From positions 1 to 47,771 of the forward strand of contig NZ_AYYM01000008.1 of the NCBI RefSeq assembly GCF_001436035.1: a stretch of DNA of 47,771 nt. The letters run 5' to 3'. The position numbers and the translations under genes are program-made. The notes under the pieces are model-generated. The model was given only the letters and a program-made list of their open reading frames with translations. It was not told where the DNA came from and did no database searches. The DNA comes from Fructilactobacillus sanfranciscensis DSM 20451 (GTDB lineage: Bacteria; Bacillota; Bacilli; Lactobacillales; Lactobacillaceae). Positions 36,615-44,809 of this stretch are shown piece by piece (position 1 is the stretch's first letter; each line of letters begins with the position of its first letter).

Positions 36615-38657
36615 TTATGCTAATGAGCTACCGTTTTCTAATGATGGGTCAACTGTTACAACTTGAATGTCACCATTAGCTTTTTCACTTGAAAGAATCA
36701 TTCCTTGGCTTAATTCACCACGAAGCTTAATTGGTTTCAAGTTAGCTACGATAATTACTTTTTTACCAACTAATTTTTCAAAATCAGGATACCATTTTGC
36801 GATTCCAGAAACGATTTGTCGTTCTCCATCATCACCAGCATCAAGTTTGAATTTTAATAATTTATCAGCTTTTTCCACTTTGCCAACTGCTTTGATTTCA
36901 GCCACTTTTAATTCAACTTTTTCAAAGTCAGAAAAGGCAATGTCATCTTTAAGATTTTTCAAAGTAGCCACACCAGGAGTAGCTTGCTTTTCCTCAGCTT
37001 GTTTCATAGCTGCTCGGCCCTTAGCTTTTTCGTTAACGGTCATTTTACCCTTAATGTATTCTACTTCTTCCTTAACATCGACCCGTGGGAAAATTGGTTC
37101 TCCATTTTCAACAACTTTCCGTCCGCCAACAAAATCATTAAGTTTCGCATTTTTAATGTCAAACGTACCGGCATCTAACCCAAGTTGGTTGAGAATTTCA
37201 AAGGCCGCATTTGGCATTGCTGGACTAATTAAAATGGCAATCAAACGTAAACTAGCAGCTAAGTGCGCCATCACGTTGGCTAATTGTTTAGCACTAGCTT
37301 CATCAGTAGCTTGTTGCTTAGCTAAGACCCATGGTTCACTTTGGTCGATGTACTTGTTGGTTTGCGAAATTAATTTCCAAACTGCTGAAAGCGCATCAGA
37401 TAAATGAACTGTATCCATTAAATGTTTATATTCTTCAGTTGCATCAGCTGCCATTTTTTGTAATTCTTGGCTCGCCTCATCATCAGTATCATGATAATCA
37501 GGAGTTACTCCACCTTCATACTTGTTAATCATCGCAACGGTACGATTTAACAAGTTACCTAAATCGTTGGCTAAATCGAAGTTGACCCGGTTCACAAAAT
37601 CTTCGGGAGTGAAAACCCCATCACCTGCAAACGGAACCGCTTTTAATAAATAATAACGGGTAGCATCGAGGCCATAACGCGCAATTAAATCTTCAGGATA
37701 AATTGCATTTCCCTTTGATTTAGACATCTTACCATCTTTCATAGTAATCCAACCATGTCCATAAATTTCTTTTGGAAGTGGCAATCCTAAGGCGTGCAAA
37801 ATGATTGGCCAATAAATACAATGGAAACGAACAATTTCTTTTCCAATCATTTGTAAATTAGCAGGCCAAAACTTTTTAAAGAGTGAGTCATCCTTACTAT
37901 CATAACCAAGAGCAGTAATATAGTTGGTCAAAGCATCAATCCACACATAAACCACGTGTTTTGGATTAGCTGAAACCGGCACTCCCCATGAAAAAGTAGT
38001 TCGAGAAACGGCTAAATCTTCTAAACCAGGTTTCAAGAAATTATTAATCATTTCATGCATCCGGGCGTTTGGTTGGATAAAATCTGGATGAGACTTGTAA
38101 TAGTCCATTAACCAATCGGCGTACTTACTCATCTTGAAGAAGTAACATTCTTCGTTAACTAATTGGACTTCGTTACCAGTTGGTGCAATCCCCCCAGTTA
38201 CGTTTCCTTCGTCATCGCGATAAACTTCTGCTAATTGTGATTCAGTGAAATATTCTTCATCAGAAACTGAATACCAACCAGCATAAGTTCCTAAGTAAAT
38301 GTCACCTTGATCTAATAATTGCTGAAAGATTTTTTGGACAGCTTTGACATGACGGTCATCAGTAGTTCTAATGAAATCGTCATTTGAAACATCTAATTCG
38401 GACCATAAATTTTTGATTTGCTTGGCCATTTTGTCTACATATTGTTGTGGTTGAACACCTAATTTTTCGGCTTTTTGTTCAATTTTCAAACCGTGTTCAT
38501 CAGTTCCAGTTAAATAAAAAACATCATAACCAGAAGCACGACGATAACGTGCAACCGCATCAGCAGCTACAGTAGTATAAGAGTTCCCTATGTGTAGTCT
38601 ACCTGATGGATAGTAAATTGGAGTCGTAACATAAAATGTTGGTTTTTGCTCTGCCAT
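36615..38657 (-). CDS. metG: Methionyl-tRNA synthetase with C-terminal tRNA-binding domain
   Basis: MetG charges initiator and elongator tRNA-Met. The 680-residue protein has HIGN (22-25) in place of HIGH, KMSKSKGN (about 310), an all-helical anticodon domain and a C-terminal EMAP/Trbp111-like domain (about 575-680, DFEKVELKVAEI) that dimerises and holds tRNA. No zinc-knuckle cysteines are seen, which fits the Bacillus type. AAGGAG precedes the ATG. A perfect -10 (38688) lies upstream. No T-box is seen. Confidence 0.98.
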   Translation of the reverse strand: MAEQKPTFYVTTPIYYPSGRLHIGNSYTTVAADAVARYRRASGYDVFYLTGTDEHGLKIEQKAEKLGVQPQQYVDKMAKQIKNLWSELDVSNDDFIRTTDDRHVKAVQKIFQQLLDQGDIYLGTYAGWYSVSDEEYFTESQLAEVYRDDEGNVTGGIAPTGNEVQLVNEECYFFKMSKYADWLMDYYKSHPDFIQPNARMHEMINNFLKPGLEDLAVSRTTFSWGVPVSANPKHVVYVWIDALTNYITALGYDSKDDSLFKKFWPANLQMIGKEIVRFHCIYWPIILHALGLPLPKEIYGHGWITMKDGKMSKSKGNAIYPEDLIARYGLDATRYYLLKAVPFAGDGVFTPEDFVNRVNFDLANDLGNLLNRTVAMINKYEGGVTPDYHDTDDEASQELQKMAADATEEYKHLMDTVHLSDALSAVWKLISQTNKYIDQSEPWVLAKQQATDEASAKQLANVMAHLAASLRLIAILISPAMPNAAFEILNQLGLDAGTFDIKNAKLNDFVGGRKVVENGEPIFPRVDVKEEVEYIKGKMTVNEKAKGRAAMKQAEEKQATPGVATLKNLKDDIAFSDFEKVELKVAEIKAVGKVEKADKLLKFKLDAGDDGERQIVSGIAKWYPDFEKLVGKKVIIVANLKPIKLRGELSQGMILSSEKANGDIQVVTVDPSLENGSSLA

Positions 38658-38687
38658 GTCGATTCTCCTTGTTGTTTTATTATTTTT

Positions 38688-38693
38688 ATTATA
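38688..38693 (-). promoter_or_regulatory. -10 element for metG
   Basis: Minus-strand TATAAT 30 bases before the metG start; the -35 (near TTTGGC) is poor. Confidence 0.45.
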
Positions 38694-38729
38694 CTACATC
38701 ATTATTAAAGCCAAACTAAGAAAAATCAC

Positions 38730-39566
38730 CTAAAACAAATCCAACTGCATGGCTGCCTGCTGGTTGCCTTTTAAGTGTAATATTTCTTGTAACTGAATCG
38801 CATTTTTGGCGGCTGCTTTTCCAGTATTATTGTTAAAAATAATTGCTACTTCATCAGCCGATTGGCTTAATTCAACGGCGACTTTGGCAATCCGTTCTAA
38901 TTCCAGTTTTGAGTAACGGTAGCGATACCGTTCTCTCGTTCCTTTTGCCCAAGCTGCTTCGTTTTGTCCATGTAATCGAAGATATACAAAATTTCGATTA
39001 GTAATAACTGGGGTAAACGGTACTCCATTATAAAGTTGGTGTGGTTCGTCAACAACTACTTCAGTCATCTTCAAACTACTCAAAAAATCAGCCGCATCTT
39101 TACCAATTTCTGGACCTGCCCATGATGAATTCCTAAATTCAATGGAAAGTGGTAACTTCCCCATCCATTGCCGAATTTGGCGTAAATATTGAATATTGGT
39201 TTGATTACAGGCAAATGAAGGGGGAAACTGAAACAAAAAAGAAGCTAACTTCCCTGTATCAATCATTTGTTGAAAAGCTTCTTTAAATCTCACAAACAAT
39301 TTTTCTAACTCTTCGTCACTTAATTCCAGCTGATTTCGCATGGGAGTTTTCGTCATTTTAGAATTTGCCTTGACGATGAACTGGAAGTCATCAGGAACAT
39401 CACTAACCCATTTTTGGACCCACTCAACTTTTGGAATTGCATAAAACGGACTATCAACTTCTACAATTGGAAAGAAGTCAGTGTATTCAGGTAATGTAAT
39501 TTTGGGTTTATGTTGTTCTGACAAATACGGATGGTCAGTCCAGGTTGCTAATCCAATTTTAATCAT
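38730..39566 (-). CDS. DUF72 family protein (YecE-like)
   Basis: The 278-residue protein is a TIM-barrel of the DUF72/YecE family, with IGLATWTDHPY at the start, FPIVEVDSPFYAIP (about 32-45), FQFPPSF, SIEFRNSSW and FVYLRLHGQ. The family is widespread and its biochemical role is unknown. It is the last gene of the trpS unit, only 2 bases after the sirtuin gene. I find no hairpin terminator after it. Confidence 0.92.
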   Translation of the reverse strand: MIKIGLATWTDHPYLSEQHKPKITLPEYTDFFPIVEVDSPFYAIPKVEWVQKWVSDVPDDFQFIVKANSKMTKTPMRNQLELSDEELEKLFVRFKEAFQQMIDTGKLASFLFQFPPSFACNQTNIQYLRQIRQWMGKLPLSIEFRNSSWAGPEIGKDAADFLSSLKMTEVVVDEPHQLYNGVPFTPVITNRNFVYLRLHGQNEAAWAKGTRERYRYRYSKLELERIAKVAVELSQSADEVAIIFNNNTGKAAAKNAIQLQEILHLKGNQQAAMQLDLF

Positions 39567-39568
39567 AC

Positions 39569-40279
39569 TTAAACCTGCAACTCATTAAAGAAATCCACCG
39601 CATCCATTTTTTGCATGATAAACGGAACCGGTAAATTCAATTCTTCTTGATTAATTACTAAAACTTTAGCGTTTGGTTGACGATAATCCAGTAATCCAGC
39701 AAAAGGATAAACTCGCATGGAGGTTCCGACAATCACAATCAAATCAGCCTTTTGCACTGCTTGTAAACTTTGCATGACCGTTTCTTCATTAATTCCTTCA
39801 CCATATAAAACAATATTGGGACGCAAAATTCCACCACAATTTTCATGATACATTGATTTTGCATAAGTAGCATAATCAACATGTTTGCCACATTTTTGAC
39901 AGTAAATGTCATATAAATTGCCATGAAATTCAGATAGATGTATGGCTCCCGCTTTTTGGTAAAGTCCATCCACATTTTGGGTGACAATTGCTGCTCGGTT
40001 TTCACGCGTTAACTCTTCCTGTTTTTCATGAATCACGTTCGGTTTAGCATTGGGATAATACATATTATTCATCACATAATGATAAAAAGTCTCTGGTTCA
40101 TTAACTAAACAATCATGACTTAAATAATACTCTGCTGGTTTATTAGTTTCATCATTCGTATATAAACCACCTTTAGAGCGATAATCAGGAATTCCTGAAG
40201 GAGTTGAAACTCCGGCACCCGTTAAAAATACAATGTGATGGGCATCATCAAACATTTTTTGAATTTCTGTCACTTTCAT
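39569..40279 (-). CDS. NAD-dependent protein deacylase, Sir2 family
   Basis: Sirtuins remove acetyl or longer acyl groups from lysines and consume NAD. The 236-residue protein has TGAGVSTPSGIPDYRS (about 20-35), TQNVDGLYQKAG, the catalytic His in EFHGNLYDIYC and NCGGILRPNIVLYGE. A zinc site is CQKC (about 132-135) but the second half has only one Cys visible in ENCGG, so metal ligation may be incomplete. GAGG precedes the ATG. It lies between the HELLH protein gene and the DUF72 gene. Confidence 0.93.
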   Translation of the reverse strand: MKVTEIQKMFDDAHHIVFLTGAGVSTPSGIPDYRSKGGLYTNDETNKPAEYYLSHDCLVNEPETFYHYVMNNMYYPNAKPNVIHEKQEELTRENRAAIVTQNVDGLYQKAGAIHLSEFHGNLYDIYCQKCGKHVDYATYAKSMYHENCGGILRPNIVLYGEGINEETVMQSLQAVQKADLIVIVGTSMRVYPFAGLLDYRQPNAKVLVINQEELNLPVPFIMQKMDAVDFFNELQV

Positions 40280-40292
40280 GAGCTGGCCTCGT

Positions 40293-41255
40293 TTATCTAA
40301 TTAAATATGGAATTTTTAATTCATCAAATAATTCTTTAACCGTTTTAGCATAAATATTTTGAATAAATTTTTCTGCTTTTTGAGCATTGATTGGTCCACT
40401 TATAACGAACGAATCTTGATCATCAACAGATGCAAAACCAATGTAGGCAGGTGTCAAAGTTTTTGTATCTTTTAATTTAGAATGATAAAGCTTAAAGACC
40501 TGGCTTACCTTTAGACCTAATTGCCGTTGAGAAAATACTGAAGTTATCATAGCAAAATCAGTTAATTGAAGTTCTGGTAACTCCCATCCCTTCATTTGAC
40601 CATCAAAAGCTTTAAACAATTTCACTACATTTCGACGAAGTGCAAAAGGACTGTCAGTTGGTTTTTCTGTAATAATTTTATAAAGACGTTGAGCAGCTTT
40701 AGTTGCAATCGGAAAATTTTGTACAAAAACTGCATCATGTTTAGCAAATTCATTGCCAAAGAAAACCATGGCATCCAAAAGTGTTACTACTCGGATAATC
40801 ATTTCTGAATCAATTTTGCTAGTTTCAGGAGTAATCGTTTGCCGTACTCCTTTGATGTATTCTTCAGCGATTTTTGAATTAATTAAGCCATGTTTACGTT
40901 GTTCTGAATAAACCACAAAGTGTGCCACAACATCAAAAAGTTCTGTTCCAATAAACCGAAGTTGTTCGTCTAGCGCATCATCCCCAGTTGTTAAAGGAAA
41001 ATAAATTTGGGGAAATCCACGAAGGGTCATTAACAAATGAAGCAATTCATGGGTAGCAGTAAAATCAGGTTCAGTTACATCATTAATTTGGACAAACAAA
41101 TTTTTTCCATCTTGCATGATTTGAGCTTGATCATGTTTTACATAACCTGATTTTAAATTCCCAATAAATTGAACTTGGACGTCTCCATCAAAAAAACGTG
41201 AGACTGCATTTAATAAACTTTTTGCTTTTGGTCCTAACTTTAATTCTTCTGCCAA
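40293..41255 (-). CDS. HELLH-motif protein, IpaB/EvcA-like lactobacillar family
   Basis: This 320-residue protein has the zinc-metallopeptidase-type motif HELLH in TATHELLHLLM (about 69-79), with a possible third ligand farther on (GTELFDVVAHFVVYSE, about 108-123). No signal peptide or membrane segment is seen, so it is cytoplasmic. Proteins of this kind in lactobacilli are, as I recall, labelled IpaB/EvcA family, without a known function. The start is TTG, 9 bases after GGAG; the mvaA stop ends 1 base before it, so it is coupled to HMG-CoA reductase. Activity is not shown by sequence alone. Confidence 0.75.
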   Translation of the reverse strand: MAEELKLGPKAKSLLNAVSRFFDGDVQVQFIGNLKSGYVKHDQAQIMQDGKNLFVQINDVTEPDFTATHELLHLLMTLRGFPQIYFPLTTGDDALDEQLRFIGTELFDVVAHFVVYSEQRKHGLINSKIAEEYIKGVRQTITPETSKIDSEMIIRVVTLLDAMVFFGNEFAKHDAVFVQNFPIATKAAQRLYKIITEKPTDSPFALRRNVVKLFKAFDGQMKGWELPELQLTDFAMITSVFSQRQLGLKVSQVFKLYHSKLKDTKTLTPAYIGFASVDDQDSFVISGPINAQKAEKFIQNIYAKTVKELFDELKIPYLIR

Positions 41256-41256
41256 A

Positions 41257-42513
41257 TCATTTTTCTCCTTTTAGTTCCTTTAAAATTCGAGTTGCATTTT
41301 CTAGATTTTTCGCCGTATCTGGCAAATCAGCCAAACGCACAGAAACTTCTTTAATTTCGTCACCTTTAGCACCAGCAGTCATTGCTAATGACTTAAGTTG
41401 AAGGCGCATATGTCCTCGTTGAATACCATCCGTTACTAAGGCCTTTAAAGCAGCTAAATTTTGTGCTAATCCAACCCCTGCTAAAACTTCCATAATTTCG
41501 ATAGCATTATCAATGTCTAAAATTTGATAATTGATTTTACTCATTGGTAATAAGTGAGTTGCTCCACCAACGGTCCCAGTCGGAATTGGTAACTTGATCA
41601 TTCCTTCTAAACCATCTTCCGTTACACGCCATTTTGAGAGACCCTTATAAGAGCCTTTTCGAGCCGCATAAGAATGGGTTGCTGCTTCCACTGCCCGCCA
41701 ATCATTTCCGGTAGCAATCACCACAGCATCGATTCCATTCATGATGCCTTTATTGTGAGTAGCAGCACGTTTGGGATAAATATTAGCAACATGCGCGGCT
41801 TCTTCAATTTTACGAGCCACTGCTTCCCCTGATAAATCGCCACGTTGCAAGGCATCAAAAGGTACCTTTCCCTTAGCAATTACAATATTATAATCGCCAT
41901 AGTTAGATAAGATACTCATTAAAACTTCTTGTCCTAGACTAATTTCAATGTTTTTTGCAGCGGCTTCTAACATTGAGTTCATGGTATTTGCGCCCATTGC
42001 ATCGCCCACATCAACAAAGAGTTCAAAAGAAACATGTTCTTCATCAATCATATTGTATTTAATATCGCGAATTCCACCATATTGCGTAATACTTGGATGA
42101 GCTTTTAAAGCAATCTCAATCAATTTATCTTTATTTTTTTCAAACCAATCTTGAACTCCAAGCACATTATCAGTCTTTAAAATGATTTCTCCAGTTAGCA
42201 CTCTGCTAGCTGCTGTGGCAGTAATTCCACCACCATCTAATAACATCTTTGCTCCGTTACTAGCTGCTGCAATTACCGATGGCTCTTCAGTTACCATGGG
42301 AATCAAATAGTCTTTATCATTCACCCGAAAATTCGTTGCAATTCCTTCAGGTAGTCCGAAATCAGTTAAATAATTTTCAATCAATTCACTACCAACTGAT
42401 TGAAAATTTTGGTTAATCGTCTTGATTTGATCTTCATTTAAGTTAGCTGATTCAGCCACTAATTTAAGTCGTTCTTGATAAGGTTTCCGAAAAAAGCCAC
42501 TAAAATCTGTCAT
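41257..42513 (-). CDS. mvaA: Hydroxymethylglutaryl-CoA reductase, class II
   Basis: MvaA makes mevalonate from HMG-CoA in the mevalonate route to isoprenoids (undecaprenyl phosphate, quinones). The 418-residue protein is of the bacterial class II type: ENYLTDFGLPEGIATNF (about 49-65), TEEPSVIAAASNGAKM, the catalytic Asp/Asn in GDAMGANTMNSM, Lys in THNKGIMNGI and His in RGHMRLQ. AAGGAG precedes the ATG. It follows ppx by 19 bases. No mvaS is nearby. Its presence fits the lack of ispE between veg and purR. Confidence 0.97.
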   Translation of the reverse strand: MTDFSGFFRKPYQERLKLVAESANLNEDQIKTINQNFQSVGSELIENYLTDFGLPEGIATNFRVNDKDYLIPMVTEEPSVIAAASNGAKMLLDGGGITATAASRVLTGEIILKTDNVLGVQDWFEKNKDKLIEIALKAHPSITQYGGIRDIKYNMIDEEHVSFELFVDVGDAMGANTMNSMLEAAAKNIEISLGQEVLMSILSNYGDYNIVIAKGKVPFDALQRGDLSGEAVARKIEEAAHVANIYPKRAATHNKGIMNGIDAVVIATGNDWRAVEAATHSYAARKGSYKGLSKWRVTEDGLEGMIKLPIPTGTVGGATHLLPMSKINYQILDIDNAIEIMEVLAGVGLAQNLAALKALVTDGIQRGHMRLQLKSLAMTAGAKGDEIKEVSVRLADLPDTAKNLENATRILKELKGEK

Positions 42514-42532
42514 TTGATTAACTCCTTTTTAA

Positions 42533-43456
42533 CTAAAGTTCCTTTTCAACGTATTCGTTCACAACGCCTTCGCGGACTCCACCATCTGAAAAAATTACCC
42601 GTTTTGAATCAATAAAATCCATGACTGACGTTAAATTAATTAGACCACCGACAATCACATCAGCGCGGTCACTTTCTAAGCCATTAATTTGTTGTCTTTG
42701 TTTTAAATTATCATTCAAAAAAATACTCATTGTATGATTAATTTGTTTTCTGGTAAGTTGATAGTCTTGAATTCGATCAACGTATTTAAAGTGTTGATGA
42801 CGCCGATTAATTCGGGCTAAGGTTCGAGCAGCTCCACCAATTAAAACAATCGGATAGTGCAGTGGATGCTTTAACCAACCAATCTTGCTATACATTTCGA
42901 TGATAAATTGTTGGGCGGAAAATAAGTTTGCGGCTGTAATTTCATTTTGTAATTTAAACCGTTCTGTCATTTTCACAGCTCCCGTGGGAATACTGACGTA
43001 ATTTATGGCCTGTTTGTTCCGCACGTGCACAATTTCAACACTTGCTCCACCAATATCCATTAAGACGTAATCTCGAACACTCAGACGCTTTACCACTCCT
43101 TCATAATCGTAATAAGCTTCTTCGTTACCAGTTAAGACTTGAACAGTGATTCCAATTTCATCTTTAATGCTGTGCAAAAAATCTTGTTGATTTTGTGCTT
43201 GACGAACGGCCGCAGTTGCGATAGCTTTCACTGTCACATTAGATAACTTACTATACTCTGATTTGAAGTGTTTTAAGGTCGCAATCGTTCGTTTCATCGC
43301 AGAAAATTGTAAAATGTTTTTGTTTCCCATTCCTTCAGAAAGGCGGGTATCGTTTTTCATTCGTTTTATTTCATGGTAGGTTCCATCTGCATTAATTTGA
43401 TACACAGCCATGCGTACCGAGTTCGAACCGATATCAATGATGACAAAATTTTCCAT
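42533..43456 (-). CDS. ppx: Ppx/GppA family phosphatase
   Basis: The 307-residue protein belongs to the ASKHA fold with IDIGSNSVRMAVY (about 7-19) and LMDIGGASVEIVHV (about 132-145), the phosphate-binding loops of exopolyphosphatase/guanosine pentaphosphatase. It is the short form without the C-terminal HD extension. It could hydrolyse polyphosphate or pppGpp. GAGGAG precedes the ATG. It follows trpS by 27 bases. Confidence 0.92.
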   Translation of the reverse strand: MENFVIIDIGSNSVRMAVYQINADGTYHEIKRMKNDTRLSEGMGNKNILQFSAMKRTIATLKHFKSEYSKLSNVTVKAIATAAVRQAQNQQDFLHSIKDEIGITVQVLTGNEEAYYDYEGVVKRLSVRDYVLMDIGGASVEIVHVRNKQAINYVSIPTGAVKMTERFKLQNEITAANLFSAQQFIIEMYSKIGWLKHPLHYPIVLIGGAARTLARINRRHQHFKYVDRIQDYQLTRKQINHTMSIFLNDNLKQRQQINGLESDRADVIVGGLINLTSVMDFIDSKRVIFSDGGVREGVVNEYVEKEL

Positions 43457-43483
43457 CCGAATCTCCTCTACTAGTGGGCCTAA

Positions 43484-44503
43484 CTAGTTAAAGTAATTAA
43501 TTCCCATTGCATCACGAACTTCTTGTAAAGTTTTTTCTGCAACTTGGTTAGCCTTTTTACTGCCTTCTTTTAGAATCTGATAAACTTTAGCGGGATCTTG
43601 TTCAAATTTTTCCCGACGTTCACGAATTGGGGTCAAGATATTTTGTAGAACTTCATTTAAGTATAATTTAATTTTAACATCTCCCAAGCCACCACGAGTG
43701 TATTGGTCCTTCAATTCTTGAACCTTTGCTTTATCATCCGCAAAGATATCAAGATAAGTGAAAACTGTATTTCCTTCTACTTGACCAGGATCTTCAACAT
43801 GAATGTGGTTAGGATCAGTATACATAGACATCACTTTTTTCTTGATAGTTTCTGCATCATCAGATAAGTAGATACAATTATTAAGTGATTTACTCATCTT
43901 TGCATTACCATCTAAACCAGGAATTCGGCCTTCACCCTTTGGTGGAAAGTAACCCTTTGGTTCAACCAAAATATCAGTATGATATGCACTATTAAAGCTT
44001 CGCACAATTTCTCTGGTTTGTTCGAGCATTGGTTCTTGATCATCACCAACTGGTACAACCGTAGCTTTGAATGCTGTAATATCAGCTGCTTGTGAAACTG
44101 GATAAGTTAAGAAACCTGCTGGAACACTTTCCTTAAAACTCTTTTGTTGAATTTCGTGTTTAACAGTTGGGTTTCTTTCCAAACGTGCAACTGAAACTAG
44201 ATTCATATAAATCATCGTTAATTCGTTTAAAGCTGGAATTTGTGATTGTACAAAAATCGTTGACTTAGTTGGATCAATTCCTACTGCAAGATAATCTAAG
44301 GCAACTTGGAAAAGACTGTTTCTGATTTTTTCTGGATCCCGTGCATTATCCGTTAAGGCCTGCATGTCAGCAATCATAATGAATGGTTCATAATCTCCGG
44401 TATTTTGTAATTCAACTCGATTTCTCAATGAACCAACAAAGTGTCCAATGTGTAATTTGCCAGTAGGACGATCTCCGGTTAAGATAATTGGTTTTTTTGT
44501 CAT
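43484..44503 (-). CDS. trpS: Tryptophanyl-tRNA synthetase
   Basis: TrpS charges tRNA-Trp. The 339-residue class I enzyme has the HIGH motif in [11 protein letters not shown] (about 16-26), [14 protein letters not shown] and [15 protein letters not shown] precedes the ATG. It is the first gene of a six-gene minus-strand unit and has a T-box leader with a terminator, so uncharged tRNA-Trp should raise expression of the whole unit. Confidence 0.98.
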   Translation of the reverse strand: MTKKPIILTGDRPTGKLHIGHFVGSLRNRVELQNTGDYEPFIMIADMQALTDNARDPEKIRNSLFQVALDYLAVGIDPTKSTIFVQSQIPALNELTMIYMNLVSVARLERNPTVKHEIQQKSFKESVPAGFLTYPVSQAADITAFKATVVPVGDDQEPMLEQTREIVRSFNSAYHTDILVEPKGYFPPKGEGRIPGLDGNAKMSKSLNNCIYLSDDAETIKKKVMSMYTDPNHIHVEDPGQVEGNTVFTYLDIFADDKAKVQELKDQYTRGGLGDVKIKLYLNEVLQNILTPIRERREKFEQDPAKVYQILKEGSKKANQVAEKTLQEVRDAMGINYFN

Positions 44504-44523
44504 TTTAAATTTTCCTTTCTATC

Positions 44524-44557
44524 AAAAAAACGTCCATTGATAAAAATCAATAGGACG
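44524..44557 (-). terminator. T-box terminator
   Basis: Minus-strand stem CGTCCTATTGAT / ATCAATGGACG with one bulge, loop TTTT, then T7. Confidence 0.88.
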
Positions 44558-44701
44558 CCTAAACGTGGTACCACCTAATTTGCATTTATAAAAATGCCAC
44601 TAATAACTGTAAGGTTGTTAACCATTTACCCATTTCGTTTTGTCTGACTACTTTCAGCAACCGTAATCTCTCTGTTAAGGCGACGCCACTACTCAACTTT
44701 A
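44524..44701 (-). ncRNA. T-box leader of trpS
   Basis: The transcript start is near 44701. On the minus strand the T-box AGGTGGTACCACG (44564-44576) is complete, and GGTTGCTGAAAG and AGAGAG of Stem I are present. The base of Stem I is TTAAC/GTTAA. A candidate specifier TGG occurs twice at 44630-44632 and 44622-44624 (as CCA on the plus strand). A terminator follows at 44524-44557. Uncharged tRNA-Trp is expected to favour the antiterminator. Which TGG is the specifier is not settled. Confidence 0.9.
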
Positions 44702-44707
44702 ATGTTA

Positions 44708-44736
44708 ATTTTAGGTGTTTTATGTTCAAATGTCAA
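44708..44736 (-). promoter_or_regulatory. trpS promoter
   Basis: Minus-strand -35 TTGACA (44731-44736), 17-base spacer, -10 TAAAAT (44708-44713). Confidence 0.85.
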
Positions 44737-44748
44737 AGTTCAAACTCA

Positions 44749-44777
44749 TTGACAGGCCCTTTTTTTACAATTAAAAT
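44749..44777 (+). promoter_or_regulatory. helD promoter
   Basis: -35 TTGACA (44749-44754), 17-base spacer, -10 TAAAAT (44772-44777). With the trpS -35 it forms the inverted repeat TGTCAA-N12-TTGACA. Confidence 0.85.
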
Positions 44778-44809
44778 AAGCACCGACTTATAAACGAGGA
44801 GTAGTTATT

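Noticed and set aside
36667-37407. A 246-codon plus-strand frame opposite metG
   Set aside because: It is antisense to a full-length metG, serine/phenylalanine rich as shadow frames are, and has no ribosome binding site.
43457-43495. ACTAGT...ACTAGT dyad between trpS and ppx as a terminator
   Set aside because: The stem is short and is followed by the ppx ribosome binding site, not a T tract.
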